This document shows, one piece after another, positions 37,134 through 46,028 of a stretch of DNA of 64,000 bases; the first letter of the stretch is position 1, and each line of letters opens with the position of its first letter. Source of the stretch: JBEKTW01 sp963727845. GTDB lineage: Bacteria > Bacteroidota > Ignavibacteria > UBA10030 > SZUA-254. The DNA is taken from positions 124,001-188,000 of the forward strand of contig CAVSHI010000001.1 in assembly GCA_963727845.1 (NCBI GenBank), given 5' to 3'. The translations under genes were made by a program, and so were the position numbers. Under the pieces are notes generated by a model that did not search any database, was not told the origin of the DNA, and saw nothing but the letters and a program-made list of their open reading frames with translations.

Positions 37134-38555
37134 TCATCTTACGTCGTACTTCAAGAAACTTACGACTGCCGCCGCGAGAAAAAGAAAAACAAACCCCATG
37201 AGCAGCTCGAACGGCAACGACACCAATGCGAAGCGCTCAACGATTCCCGGCGGCTGGTAGTGAAACCGGGGACGATCCTTCAGATCGAGATAGTCGTCGC
37301 TCGTAAAGGCCGGGTTCTTTTGCTTTTCCGATTCATACTTCTTGTCTGTGAAGCTTTGAATCTCCGTCGTGTATGCCGACGCAAGCGATCCCCAGCGGTC
37401 GTCTGCGTCGATCCCGGTTTCGGTAAGATCCGTGGCAATAAAAACATAATTCGAAAATGGAGAAAACGAGGCAAAGATTCTTGCCAGCTTTTCCTGATAG
37501 CTGGAGCGATTGGCAAAATCGTCCTGAATTTTGTTCGCCTGTTGTTGCTGCTCCTTGTTTACTTGAACAATCATTTCGTCATACGCCTTTGAATACTGAC
37601 TATACCGTTCCCTAAAAGCAGGATCAGTGTTCAGTTTTGACTGCAATTCCTGCTGATTCAAACCACGGGCGACGGCGACATCGGGATATTCCTTCTGAAG
37701 CATAATCTGCTGCCGCTGGTTAATAATCTTGTCGCGCTCTACATCGGTGATGCGAAAAACGTCCTGGTCTATCTGCGTCGCCGATGGAATGCTGTACAGT
37801 TGCGCGGCAATCGGGGGGCTGATATTGGGAATCAGCAGGACGAAAAGGATCCAAACGAAAAGTGATTTTAGCACGGCTTCGTTCGAAGTTTGAGAGCGCG
37901 TGGAACAAAAAAGTGACGCTGCGTAGAACGCCGAAATGTACAGAAACGAGGCGATCAGAAGCAGGAGAAACACACCGAGATCGGTGGTCTGAAGCTGCAA
38001 GCCGGGATTCAGTGCGATATACACCAGCCCGCACAGCACGCCGATGGTAAATGGTACCAGAAGACTGATATTTCCGCCGATAAACTTGCCGAGAATGATC
38101 GTGCCGCGGGATACCGATGTGGAGAGCATAAGCTTCAACAGTCCGTCTTCGCGCTCGCCGCTGATGGCGTTATACGAAAAGAGAATCGCCATGAGGCTTA
38201 CGATGATGGTGACGATGGCGACAAAGTCGAGACGCGGCAAAAGCGCGGGTACCGGATTGCTCACGAAGTTCTGTTGCGCCGCCTCGTGGTCGATGCCCGC
38301 GACCAATGGACGGTAACGGGACGGTTCGCGCATCAATTGCGACATCCAGCCGATACGGTTTGAGTGCCCGTACTGATCGATGAACTGATCCTGCGTGATG
38401 ACCCGGTTCTGGTAGTCCCTGATCTCCCCGGTATAACTTTCGGACAACACAACAATGGATGAGATGATGAGAACGATCGAAACAAGGCACGCTCCGACAA
38501 ATCTGACATTCAAGACGTTGTCGTGGATTTCTTTCCTGATGATAAGGTAAAGCAT
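37134..38555 (-). CDS. ABC-2 type transporter permease (A-type, copy 2)
   Basis: 473 residues, MLYLIIRKEIHDN at the start, close to the copy at 40345 throughout the membrane regions (for example SLMAILFSYNAISGERE and LFCSTRSQTSNEAVLKSLF). The loop after the fifth helix (about 260-390) is charged, predicted helical and more variable between copies. It ends in SFLKYDVR. With the B-type gene at 38643 it forms a duplicated pair. Confidence 0.85.
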   Translation of the reverse strand: MLYLIIRKEIHDNVLNVRFVGACLVSIVLIISSIVVLSESYTGEIRDYQNRVITQDQFIDQYGHSNRIGWMSQLMREPSRYRPLVAGIDHEAAQQNFVSNPVPALLPRLDFVAIVTIIVSLMAILFSYNAISGEREDGLLKLMLSTSVSRGTIILGKFIGGNISLLVPFTIGVLCGLVYIALNPGLQLQTTDLGVFLLLLIASFLYISAFYAASLFCSTRSQTSNEAVLKSLFVWILFVLLIPNISPPIAAQLYSIPSATQIDQDVFRITDVERDKIINQRQQIMLQKEYPDVAVARGLNQQELQSKLNTDPAFRERYSQYSKAYDEMIVQVNKEQQQQANKIQDDFANRSSYQEKLARIFASFSPFSNYVFIATDLTETGIDADDRWGSLASAYTTEIQSFTDKKYESEKQKNPAFTSDDYLDLKDRPRFHYQPPGIVERFALVSLPFELLMGFVFLFLAAAVVSFLKYDVR

Positions 38556-38642
38556 GTGAACGGTTAATTGGTTAGATCGTTAAATAGTTAGTTCGTTGAA
38601 TCATTGTCCATTGCTTATTACTCATTGCTCATCATTCATTGA
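38556..38642. repeat. Short heptamer array before a permease start
   Basis: 87 bases between B- and A-type permease genes, made of degenerate NGTTNNT and CATTGNT units; the ATG at 38555 has no Shine-Dalgarno match. Confidence 0.55.
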
Positions 38643-39902
38643 TCATCGCGGGTCGTAGCGTAGGAGACCGACAATGGCAAAGGCCAGGATCGTGATGGTG
38701 AACAACACGAGAATGACTGCATCGCTGAAGGATGTCTCGGAAAAGACTTCGTCGAGCGATGCACGGCGGTACTGAAAAGCCTCGACGGGACCCCGTTCAA
38801 GCCCGACGATCCTGTTCAGATTCCGGTCAGCGTACAACCTAATCTCGTCCTTGAGCCGTAGTTCTTCATAGATACCCGTATTCGCGGCATCGGTGATGAG
38901 AAACGTGAGCGCGCCGGCGGGGGAAAGTCGGACGATATTTCTTGTCATTGCAATCAGCCTGTTGAGCTTAGGACGATACGACTCAAAGAGCTGCCTGTTC
39001 GCGTCTTTGATTTGCTGTACCATCCGGACTAAATCTTCCATGCTTCCGCTCCCGTCCTTTTCAGACCGAACCTTTTCGAAAATTGCCTGAATTGCAGACA
39101 ACCGGCCTTCCATTTCAACCCGGTCGCTTGGCGGGACGTCGGCTACCCAGGTACCGACCGTCGCACCCATCTGAGGGATCACAAAAACCAGCAGCACCCA
39201 GAAAGAGAGACTGATCACAAGAGACGTGGGGCTCCGGTGCGTCAAGGTGGATGACAGCACACCGAGAGAAATGAAGATCAGCACATACACGGCCGAGAGC
39301 AGCATGATCGAAATCAGGCTGTAGAATATGTGGCTGTCCATCTGGACGGAGGGGAGCAGTGATACGACAATGACGCTCGCAAGGAAGAAAAAGGCGAACG
39401 GCACATAAACGAGTGAAAACCTTCCCAGGATTTTTCCTGCAAGCAGAGCAGTTTTTTGAGCTCCGTTGGTGAGCATGAGTTTCAATGTTCCGCGTTCCTT
39501 CTCACCCGTGATTGTGTCGAATGACATGAGCAAGGCGATCAGGGAGAGAACGATTTTGATCGTGAAGAGCATATCGGGAACGGCGAAGAGAGCAAAAAGG
39601 CGGTTTACCGACTGTTGATTCTGATTGACCTCGATGCCGAGCTCGGTTTCCTGATAAAGTCTTCCCATGTTCGCATCGAGCCCTTTTGCAAAAATGGAGA
39701 GTGGCGTCGGAGGGATGATCATCTTTGCGGAATTGGGCTCTTTCGGCCGCAGCAGGTTGTAGTTTTCCATCCGTAGGCGGTAATCGCTGCACGAAACGAC
39801 GAAGCTGACGGTCATGAGCAGAAACAACACGCCCGTGAGAACGGCAAACCTGTAGCTCGTCAGGTTCTCAAGTATTTCTTTTCGTGCAATTGTCCAGGTC
39901 AT
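38643..39902 (-). CDS. ABC-2 type transporter permease (B-type, copy 2)
   Basis: 419 residues beginning MTWTIARKEILENLTSYRF. It closely resembles the gene at 41867, including LSIFAKGLDANMGRLY against LAIFAKGAEANIGRLY. The coupling motif is ITGEKERGTLKLMLTNGAQK, and LSPAGALTFLITDAANTG is shared with the other B copies. It ends in LLRYDPR. ATG 39902 directly abuts the longest heptamer array of the window. Confidence 0.85.
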   Translation of the reverse strand: MTWTIARKEILENLTSYRFAVLTGVLFLLMTVSFVVSCSDYRLRMENYNLLRPKEPNSAKMIIPPTPLSIFAKGLDANMGRLYQETELGIEVNQNQQSVNRLFALFAVPDMLFTIKIVLSLIALLMSFDTITGEKERGTLKLMLTNGAQKTALLAGKILGRFSLVYVPFAFFFLASVIVVSLLPSVQMDSHIFYSLISIMLLSAVYVLIFISLGVLSSTLTHRSPTSLVISLSFWVLLVFVIPQMGATVGTWVADVPPSDRVEMEGRLSAIQAIFEKVRSEKDGSGSMEDLVRMVQQIKDANRQLFESYRPKLNRLIAMTRNIVRLSPAGALTFLITDAANTGIYEELRLKDEIRLYADRNLNRIVGLERGPVEAFQYRRASLDEVFSETSFSDAVILVLFTITILAFAIVGLLRYDPR

Positions 39903-40344
39903 TGGTTGACAGTTCGTGGTTGACGGTTCTTAGTTGTTGGTTTGTGGTTATTAGTTGTGAGTTCTTAGTTGCTAGTTCGTTGTCATTGGTCATTCGTTCT
40001 TCGTCATTTGTTCTTTGTCATTTGTTCTTTGTACTGGCCTGGGGCTTTTGGCCGTTAGCCATTGGCTTTTAGCTATCAATTAAAAATTCAAAAGTTAACC
40101 GCTGATAAAAGATGATGAAAATGATAGGGAAGTTGAATAGTTCAATAGTGCTATAGTAGTTGACAAAAATATAGAATCAAAGAAAGAGTTTAACTTATCT
40201 CAACTATCTAACTACATAACTATTCAACCACCTAACTACTCCATCAATCCATTTCTCCATTTCACCGTTTCACCCATTCTCCGTTTCATAGTCTCAACTA
40301 CTTCAATTCTGTCTTCTGAATTCTGACTCCTGTATTCTGTCCCA
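39903..40344. repeat. Longest in-register heptamer array, followed by an octamer array
   Basis: 442 bases. From 39904 to 40099 the sequence divides into 28 consecutive heptamers (GGTTGAC, AGTTCGT, GGTTGAC, GGTTCTT, AGTTGTT and so on to AGTTAAC) without an indel. From about 40195 it divides into at least 12 octamers (CTATCTAA, CTACATAA, CTATTCAA, CCACCTAA, CTACTCCA and so on), then TTCTGNN heptamers (40306-40340). Confidence 0.75.
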
Positions 40345-41784
40345 TCACCGTACATCGTACTTCAGGAAACTCATGAACGCTATCGCCAGAAAAAGGAGAT
40401 TCATAAAGATCAGTATCCCGAGATGGGGGAGGATCAGCCCGATTTTCTCAGTGATTTCCTGGGGGACGTACTGAAACCGCGGCCTGTCGCTCATGTCGAC
40501 ATGGTCCTCGTACGTGTATCCAGGATTCCTGGCGATTTCTTTCTGAATTTTCACCTGAGCATAATTGTCCATCGCTTCCCACCACTGGCGGAGCTCATTC
40601 TGGTGGTGGTCGTCGGTCGGAATCCCCGCATCCGCCAGGTCCGACGCCGTGAAAACGTAGTTTGCAAACGGGGAGACGGAGGCGAAGATCGTGGCAAGCT
40701 TCTCCTGGTATTTTTCGCGGTTGCTGTAGTCCTTTTCTATCTTACCGATCTTATCCCCGGATTCCCTGTCGATCGTCCCCATGGCTTCCTGCCAATCCTT
40801 CATGAACTCGTCGTAGCGTTTCTTGAACAGAGGGTCGGAAGCAGACCTCTCCTGGATTTTGCTCGGGACCTGGCCGACGACATGGCCGATATCTACCACC
40901 ACGCCGGCAATATCGACGTACTTTGTCTTCAGCAATTCATTCGTGCGCAACGGCTGGAGCTTGAATCGCTCCTGCCGGATTTCCGATTCCTGGTAGCCGA
41001 TGATGGTCTTCGAGGGGATGCGGTAGAGTTGTGCGGCGAGGAACGGACTGATGTTAGGAAGAATCAATACCAGGATTACCCAGGCAAATAATGACTTCAA
41101 CACGGCGACATTCGAAGTCTGGGAACGGGCGGAAAAAAGGAGGCCGAGCCCGTAGAAAGCCGTAATATAGAGCCATGAAGCGGCAAGCAACAGTAGAAAC
41201 ACGGTCGGTTCCATGCTCTGAAGCTGCAGGGATGAATTCAAGCTGGCGTAGATTAGCCCGCTCAGCAATCCGATTGTGAACGGAACGATCAGGCTGATGC
41301 AGCCGCCCACGAATTTTCCGAGAATAATCGTGCTTCGGGAAGCCGAGGTTGAGAGCATCTGTTTCAAAAGACCCGCCTCGCGCTCGCCGCTAATGGAATT
41401 GTAGGAGAAAAGAATTGCCATCAGACTCATGACGATTGTGACGATCGTGACGAGGTCGAACGGCGAGAAGAATAACGGTATCGGATTGCTCGAAAAACTT
41501 GTCTCAAAGACCTCGGGGTCCAAACCGGTCACGAGCGGCCGGTACGGAGACGGACCGCGCGTGGGCGCAGACATGCCGCCCCAACGATTCATATGGCCAT
41601 ACTTGGTAATGAACTCATCCTGCGTTCTGATGCGCGCCTGGTAGTCTTCCACCTGAGCTTTATAACTTTCACTGAGAATTACGACGGAAGAAACGATGAG
41701 GATGATCGAAACAAGACAAGCCACGACAAACCGTGCGTTGAGAAGGTTGTCGCGGAGTTCTTTTCTTATAATAAGATAAAGCAC
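40345..41784 (-). CDS. ABC-2 type transporter permease (A-type, copy 1)
   Basis: 479 residues from GTG 41784 (VLYLIIRKELRDN, read with initiator Met). It is the A-type partner of the gene at 41867 and the closest relative of the copy at 37134. The motif is ISGEREAGLLKQMLSTSASR and the protein ends in SFLKYDVR. The charged loop (about 265-400) carries HVVGQVPSKIQERSASD, not shared with copy 2. The non-ATG start and lack of a Shine-Dalgarno suggest low or leader-dependent translation. Confidence 0.85.
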   Translation of the reverse strand: MLYLIIRKELRDNLLNARFVVACLVSIILIVSSVVILSESYKAQVEDYQARIRTQDEFITKYGHMNRWGGMSAPTRGPSPYRPLVTGLDPEVFETSFSSNPIPLFFSPFDLVTIVTIVMSLMAILFSYNSISGEREAGLLKQMLSTSASRSTIILGKFVGGCISLIVPFTIGLLSGLIYASLNSSLQLQSMEPTVFLLLLAASWLYITAFYGLGLLFSARSQTSNVAVLKSLFAWVILVLILPNISPFLAAQLYRIPSKTIIGYQESEIRQERFKLQPLRTNELLKTKYVDIAGVVVDIGHVVGQVPSKIQERSASDPLFKKRYDEFMKDWQEAMGTIDRESGDKIGKIEKDYSNREKYQEKLATIFASVSPFANYVFTASDLADAGIPTDDHHQNELRQWWEAMDNYAQVKIQKEIARNPGYTYEDHVDMSDRPRFQYVPQEITEKIGLILPHLGILIFMNLLFLAIAFMSFLKYDVR

Positions 41785-41866
41785 GTTGATTAGTTGATTC
41801 GTTTATTAGTTAAATAGTTGAATCGTTGGTTCGTTGACTCATTGCTCATTATTCATTGATCATTGT
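41785..41866. repeat. Short heptamer array before a permease start
   Basis: 82 bases of units such as AATCAAC, ATCAACT, TAACTAA on the coding strand, between the B- and A-type copies 1. Confidence 0.55.
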
Positions 41867-43120
41867 TCACCGTGGATCGTATCGTGCAAATGCAGCCATC
41901 CCGAGCGCGGCGAATCCAAGACCGAAGAGAACGAGAACAACCAGGTCGGAAATTCCCGATTGTGAGAGCACTTCACCCATAGACGCACGCTCGTAGTCAA
42001 AGGCATCTACATTGCCTTCGACAGCGCCGCTGAGGGCGTTGAAGTTCCGGTCCATGTACAGCCAGAGGTTGTCCTTCAATCGCAGTTCCTCGTACAAACC
42101 GGTGTTCAGCACATCGGTGACGAGAAACGTCAGACTTCCTGCGGGCGAGGTTCTGGCGAGCTCTTTCGTCAGATGCAGGAGCACATTCAGTTTTTGTCGA
42201 TACGACTCGTTGATCTGCTTGTAGCTGTCCCGCGTATCCTGTATCTGCATGGTGCGGCCGGGCTCCTGGCCGGAAGACCGTTCTCTCAGAACCTGCTCGT
42301 ACTCGAGACGGACTGAGGTGAGCCTCTGTTCCAACTCAATCCGTTCGGCAGGGGGAACTCCGGCGAGCGCTGTCGCAACTGAAGCCCCTGCTTGCGGAAG
42401 GATGAAAATGAACAGCACCCACGCAACCAGGCAAAACGCCAATGACGTTGAGCTACGGTGTGCCAGGAGTGAAAGGAGCAATCCGAGAGCGATGAAAACT
42501 GCGCTGTAGACGGCGGAAAGAAGTAGTATCACAAAGATCCGAAGCCAGTACGAGTTGCCTGCCTGGACGTTCGGAAGCAACGAGACAACGAGAGCGGCTG
42601 CGAGGAAAAGGATTGCAAATGGAAGGATGACAAGAGTCAATCTCCCGGTCAATTTCCCGAACAGGAGGGAAGTCCGCCGGGTTCCGGTCGCAAGTGTGAG
42701 CTTCATCGTTCCATTTTCCTTTTCGTCCGTAATGGCATCGAACGAAAACAGCAACGCAATGAGCGACAGTACCACTTTAACTATGAACAACATATCCGGC
42801 ACGGTGAAAAGAGAAAACAGTCGATTGATGGACTGCTCGCTCGACTCGACCTCGATGTTGCCGGCATGAACCCAGTACAGCCGCCCGATGTTTGCCTCAG
42901 CGCCTTTGGCAAAAATCGCCAGGGGATTGGGCGGCAGCATCACATTTGAAGAGTTCGGGCCGGGTCGCGTGAGGTTGTAATGTTCCATCCGCAGCTCGTA
43001 GTCGCCGTAGGATACGATGACGCTTACCGCGATGAGAACACAGAGTAATCCCATGAGGATGAAGAACCTGTAGCTTCTGAGATTCTCGAGGATCTCTTTT
43101 CGCGCGATGTGCCAGATCAT
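41867..43120 (-). CDS. ABC-2 type transporter permease (B-type, copy 1)
   Basis: 417 residues, MIWHIARKEILENLRSYRF at the start and FARYDPR at the end. The motif reads ITDEKENGTMKLTLATGTRR, with Asp in place of the usual Gly. It is the first permease after the ATPase gene. The shared B-type helix LGLLLSLLAHRSSTSLAF is seen at about 215-232. High similarity to copy 2 points to a tandem duplication of the B-A pair. Confidence 0.85.
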   Translation of the reverse strand: MIWHIARKEILENLRSYRFFILMGLLCVLIAVSVIVSYGDYELRMEHYNLTRPGPNSSNVMLPPNPLAIFAKGAEANIGRLYWVHAGNIEVESSEQSINRLFSLFTVPDMLFIVKVVLSLIALLFSFDAITDEKENGTMKLTLATGTRRTSLLFGKLTGRLTLVILPFAILFLAAALVVSLLPNVQAGNSYWLRIFVILLLSAVYSAVFIALGLLLSLLAHRSSTSLAFCLVAWVLFIFILPQAGASVATALAGVPPAERIELEQRLTSVRLEYEQVLRERSSGQEPGRTMQIQDTRDSYKQINESYRQKLNVLLHLTKELARTSPAGSLTFLVTDVLNTGLYEELRLKDNLWLYMDRNFNALSGAVEGNVDAFDYERASMGEVLSQSGISDLVVLVLFGLGFAALGMAAFARYDPR

Positions 43121-43309
43121 TGGATGACAGTTCTTAGTTGACAGTTCGTGGTTGACGGTTCTTGGTTGTTAGTTCCTGGTTCTTTGTTCCAGGTGCTGGC
43201 TTCGGGCTTTTGGCCTTTAGCTAACAATTAAAAATGGGAAATTAAGAAACCTTCTGGCATCTCTTTATCTCAACTACTTAACTACCCAACTATTCAACTA
43301 TCTAACTAC
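43121..43309. repeat. Heptamer/octamer spacer between ATPase and permease genes
   Basis: 189 bases: heptamers next to the permease start (GACAGTT, CTTAGTT and so on), a short GGCTTTTGGCC segment, an AT-rich block, then CTACTTAA-type octamers up to the ATPase stop. Confidence 0.6.
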
Positions 43310-44020
43310 TCAACTTACCTCCATATACTTCAGGTACAGCTTTTCCAGGTCTTCCTGTTCGAGGTCCTGTTTGGTTTTCTCGCTTATCAAGATGCCTTCC
43401 TTCATGATGCCCACACGGTCGGCGATTTCCTTGGCGCGAAAAATATCGTGTGTCGACATCAGAATCGCCTTACCCTCGTTCTTCAGTTTCAGCAGAAGGT
43501 CGACGAAATCGGCCGCCGCCTTCGGGTCGAGCCCGGATGTCGGTTCGTCCAGGAGGAGGGCGGAGGCCTGCTTGAGGATCGCAATAGCGATTCCGAGCTT
43601 CTGCCGCATGCCCTTGGAGAATGTTTTCACGCGTTGTTCAAATGCTCGTTCCGGAAGTCCGACTTGCCGCATGACCATGTGGTAATCTTCTTTCTTGAGT
43701 TCTTTTCTGCCGGCAAGTTTCGTAAAGAAGTCGAGATTTTGCCGGGCGGTGAAATTACCGTACAGCATGACGTTTTCCGAAACGTAGGCAGCATGCTTCT
43801 TGGCGTCGAGAGGATTCTTCGAACAATCGATGCCGTTGATTTTCGCCGTACCGCTCGTCGGCTCGATGAAGTTGAAGAACAGGTTAATGGTTGTGGTTTT
43901 TCCCGCACCGTTGGCGCCGAGCAACGCGTAGATCTGTCCCGGCTGGATGTCGAGGTTGAGATGGTCCAGGGCGAGCAGCCCATCTTCGTAGCGTTTGGTG
44001 AGGTCGATTGCTTGGATCAT
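43310..44020 (-). CDS. ABC transporter ATP-binding protein, the only ATPase of the array
   Basis: 236 residues: Walker A GANGAGKT (35-42), signature SKGMRQK (135-141), Walker B LLLDEPT (155-161), D-loop SGLD, and the switch His in MSTHD. It belongs to the ABC-2 exporter class (GldA/NosF/CcmA-like). No second ATPase is found in the array, so it would have to power up to seven permeases. ATG 44020 has AAGGAG ten bases upstream, the clearest ribosome binding site of the array, which fits a need for more copies of this subunit. Confidence 0.92.
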   Translation of the reverse strand: MIQAIDLTKRYEDGLLALDHLNLDIQPGQIYALLGANGAGKTTTINLFFNFIEPTSGTAKINGIDCSKNPLDAKKHAAYVSENVMLYGNFTARQNLDFFTKLAGRKELKKEDYHMVMRQVGLPERAFEQRVKTFSKGMRQKLGIAIAILKQASALLLDEPTSGLDPKAAADFVDLLLKLKNEGKAILMSTHDIFRAKEIADRVGIMKEGILISEKTKQDLEQEDLEKLYLKYMEVS

Positions 44021-44336
44021 GGCAGTGGTACTCCTTGGTTGTTGTTAGTTCTTGGTTGTTGGTTCCTGGTTCTTTGTCGTTGGTTATTGGTCATTCGTCA
44101 TTAGTAACTGGTCATTAGTTCTTTGTTGTGGCCGTTAGCTTTTAGCCATTGGCTATTGGCTAACAATTCAAAATTAAAAATGAAAAATTAAAAAACGTTT
44201 TGGCATTTCATTATCTCAACTACTTAACTACCTAACTATTCAACTATCTAACCACATAACTACTCAACTACCTAACTACTCCATCACTCCCCTCACCGTT
44301 TCACCCCTTTACCCCTTCTCCCATTCACTGTCACAG
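44021..44336. repeat. Heptamer/octamer spacer between first permease and ATPase genes
   Basis: 316 bases with the usual order: GGTTGTT/AGTTCTT heptamers at the ATPase start, GGCCGTTAGC segment, AT-rich block near 44165-44200, and about eight octamers (CTACTTAA, CTACCTAA, CTATTCAA, CTATCTAA) at 44218-44282. No gene or promoter was seen. Confidence 0.7.
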
Positions 44337-45779
44337 CTACCGTACGTCATAACGTAGAAAACGTACGTACGCCACTGCAAACGGAACTATGAGCCAGAAC
44401 AAAAGTGAAACGATGCTTGCCCAGTTCAACTTGAGCGTTTCAGACATCGATGCGTGGTTGACGGAAAAACTCGGCAATGACTTGAAGTCAATGGGCTCGG
44501 CGCTGAAGGTCATCCCGACCTGCCCGTTGGGGAAGGCTATCATGGTACGCCGCACCTTGCTGAACAATTCACCGTCGAGCGCCTGCTGGTGCGCCTTGAC
44601 GGCTTCGACATACTTGGCCTTCTCGATCTCGCCCGTTCCGCAGATGTCGGTCATCAATCTCGAAAAAGCGGCGCTCGGTGAAATAAGCGAGAGATTCGTC
44701 CCTATGTTCTGCTGGATTTTTTTCTCCCGGTGGTACATGTCATCAATCTCGTTGAGCCGTTGAGCCTTCTGGTCTCCATATTTCTGCTCGATTTCTCTCT
44801 TCGCGGTCTCCCAGGTGTCCCCTTGCGGCGAAGGCTCCGGCCTGCCGGAGAAAGGATGATTTTGTCCGAAGATTGCCACATACTGCCGGCCTAATTCTTT
44901 TGCCTTTTCGTCATCGAGAGAATTGGCGATGAGCGATTTTTCCAATGAAACTTCCGTCTCCGTGCGAACGGGGTGAATCACGCCGGCTATCATGTCGCTG
45001 ACCTTAGGCACGATCAACTGGAGAAACGCCCACGTGAGAAGGATCACGACAAGAGACGTCCGCGTTTTGTCGGAACTCACCGAGACCATCACACCGATGG
45101 TGAAGTAGGTAATAAGGAACAATGAGGTGCCAAGGAAAATGAAAAGTACTTTCACCGGGGTGTCTCCCGCGAAAAGAGGAAATGAGGCGAGGATCAGGAC
45201 AAGAAGCCCGATCAGGAAAGCGATGACAAAGACAATCCAGATCGTCAGATAGCCGCCGACGGCCTTTGCGAGGATGAGTGAATCCCGCGGAACGCAATTG
45301 GAAAAAATTCCCCGCAGCGTTCCCGACTCTTTCTCGCCGGATATAACATCGGATGCAAAAAGCAGAACGATGAGGCTCACCACCATCTGAATGATGAAGA
45401 CAAAATCCAGTTTTCCCATAACCGAAAGGATCGACTCGTCGCCGATCGAAGTTTCACCCTGTTTGTATCCGTCGAACTTGAAGTCGTAAAACAGCGGCAG
45501 CGCGTTCTCAAATCCTTGCGCGAAAACGGAAAGCAACGACGGCGCGCGGAAGCCCTTCAACGTGAGAGTGCCCGACATGACATCCCCCATCTGCGCGGTT
45601 TTCACGGCTTCGTTGGACAGCCGGTTCCGCTCGTCGTAATCGCGGAGCCGCTTGGCGTAGTCGAGGTTGTTGACGTAAATTCCTAACGGAATGAGAGAGA
45701 TGCAAATGAGGAGAAAGAGCGGGAAGCGGAAACTCAATATGTTTTCGAGAATTTCCTTCTTAATGATGGTTGTCAGCAT
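44337..45779 (-). CDS. ABC-2 type transporter permease, first of the array
   Basis: 480 residues, MLTTIIKKEILEN at the start, motif ISGEKESGTLRGIFSNCVPRD, end VRFLRYDVR. It is of A-type length but unpaired. Its cytoplasmic or periplasmic loop (about 270-395) includes a polar, charged stretch (GRPEPSPQGDTWETAKRE) absent from the others. It is the first gene behind the sigma-54-type promoter at 45881-45895, with a leader of about 90 bases that is heptamer-rich up to the ATG. Confidence 0.85.
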   Translation of the reverse strand: MLTTIIKKEILENILSFRFPLFLLICISLIPLGIYVNNLDYAKRLRDYDERNRLSNEAVKTAQMGDVMSGTLTLKGFRAPSLLSVFAQGFENALPLFYDFKFDGYKQGETSIGDESILSVMGKLDFVFIIQMVVSLIVLLFASDVISGEKESGTLRGIFSNCVPRDSLILAKAVGGYLTIWIVFVIAFLIGLLVLILASFPLFAGDTPVKVLFIFLGTSLFLITYFTIGVMVSVSSDKTRTSLVVILLTWAFLQLIVPKVSDMIAGVIHPVRTETEVSLEKSLIANSLDDEKAKELGRQYVAIFGQNHPFSGRPEPSPQGDTWETAKREIEQKYGDQKAQRLNEIDDMYHREKKIQQNIGTNLSLISPSAAFSRLMTDICGTGEIEKAKYVEAVKAHQQALDGELFSKVRRTMIAFPNGQVGMTFSAEPIDFKSLPSFSVNHASMSETLKLNWASIVSLLFWLIVPFAVAYVRFLRYDVR

Positions 45780-45838
45780 AAAATGTTATTGGTTATTTGT
45801 TCTTGGTTCTTTGTAATTTGTTATTCGTTCTTTGTCGG
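45780..45838 (-). repeat. Heptamer leader of the ABC-2 array
   Basis: On the coding strand: AAAGAAC, GAATAAC, AAATTAC, AAAGAAC, CAAGAAC, AAATAAC, CAATAAC, then ATTTT and the ATG. Seven exact heptamers, with no Shine-Dalgarno. Confidence 0.65.
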
Positions 45839-45880
45839 CCGTACCGGCGTATCCCTTCCGCGTGATTGCTTTCCAACAGC

Positions 45881-45895
45881 GCAATTACTGTGCCG
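45881..45895 (-). promoter_or_regulatory. Sigma-54 (-24/-12) promoter of the ABC-2 array
   Basis: On the minus strand CGGCACAGTAATTGC has the GG (45894-45893) and GC (45882-45881) pairs separated by exactly ten bases, and matches GGCAC-N5-TTGC of the sigma-54 consensus. It lies in the 249-base gap between the NtrC-type activator gene and the first permease. The transcript would start near 45869. Confidence 0.6.
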
Positions 45896-46028
45896 CCGAA
45901 GTAATCCGGGAAAATCGGAAGAGAATGGAACAGCAATGAAGGAAACGGGTAATCGGCTACACACCTGTGAGAAAGGAATTACTCAGATGGAAGAAGTGAT
46001 AGAAAAAGAACGGCAAAAACCAAAGCTG

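Noticed and set aside
31576..45838. Repeat arrays considered as CRISPR
   Set aside because: Units are 7 or 8 bases, degenerate and contiguous, with no 25-40-base repeats, no unique spacers and no cas genes.
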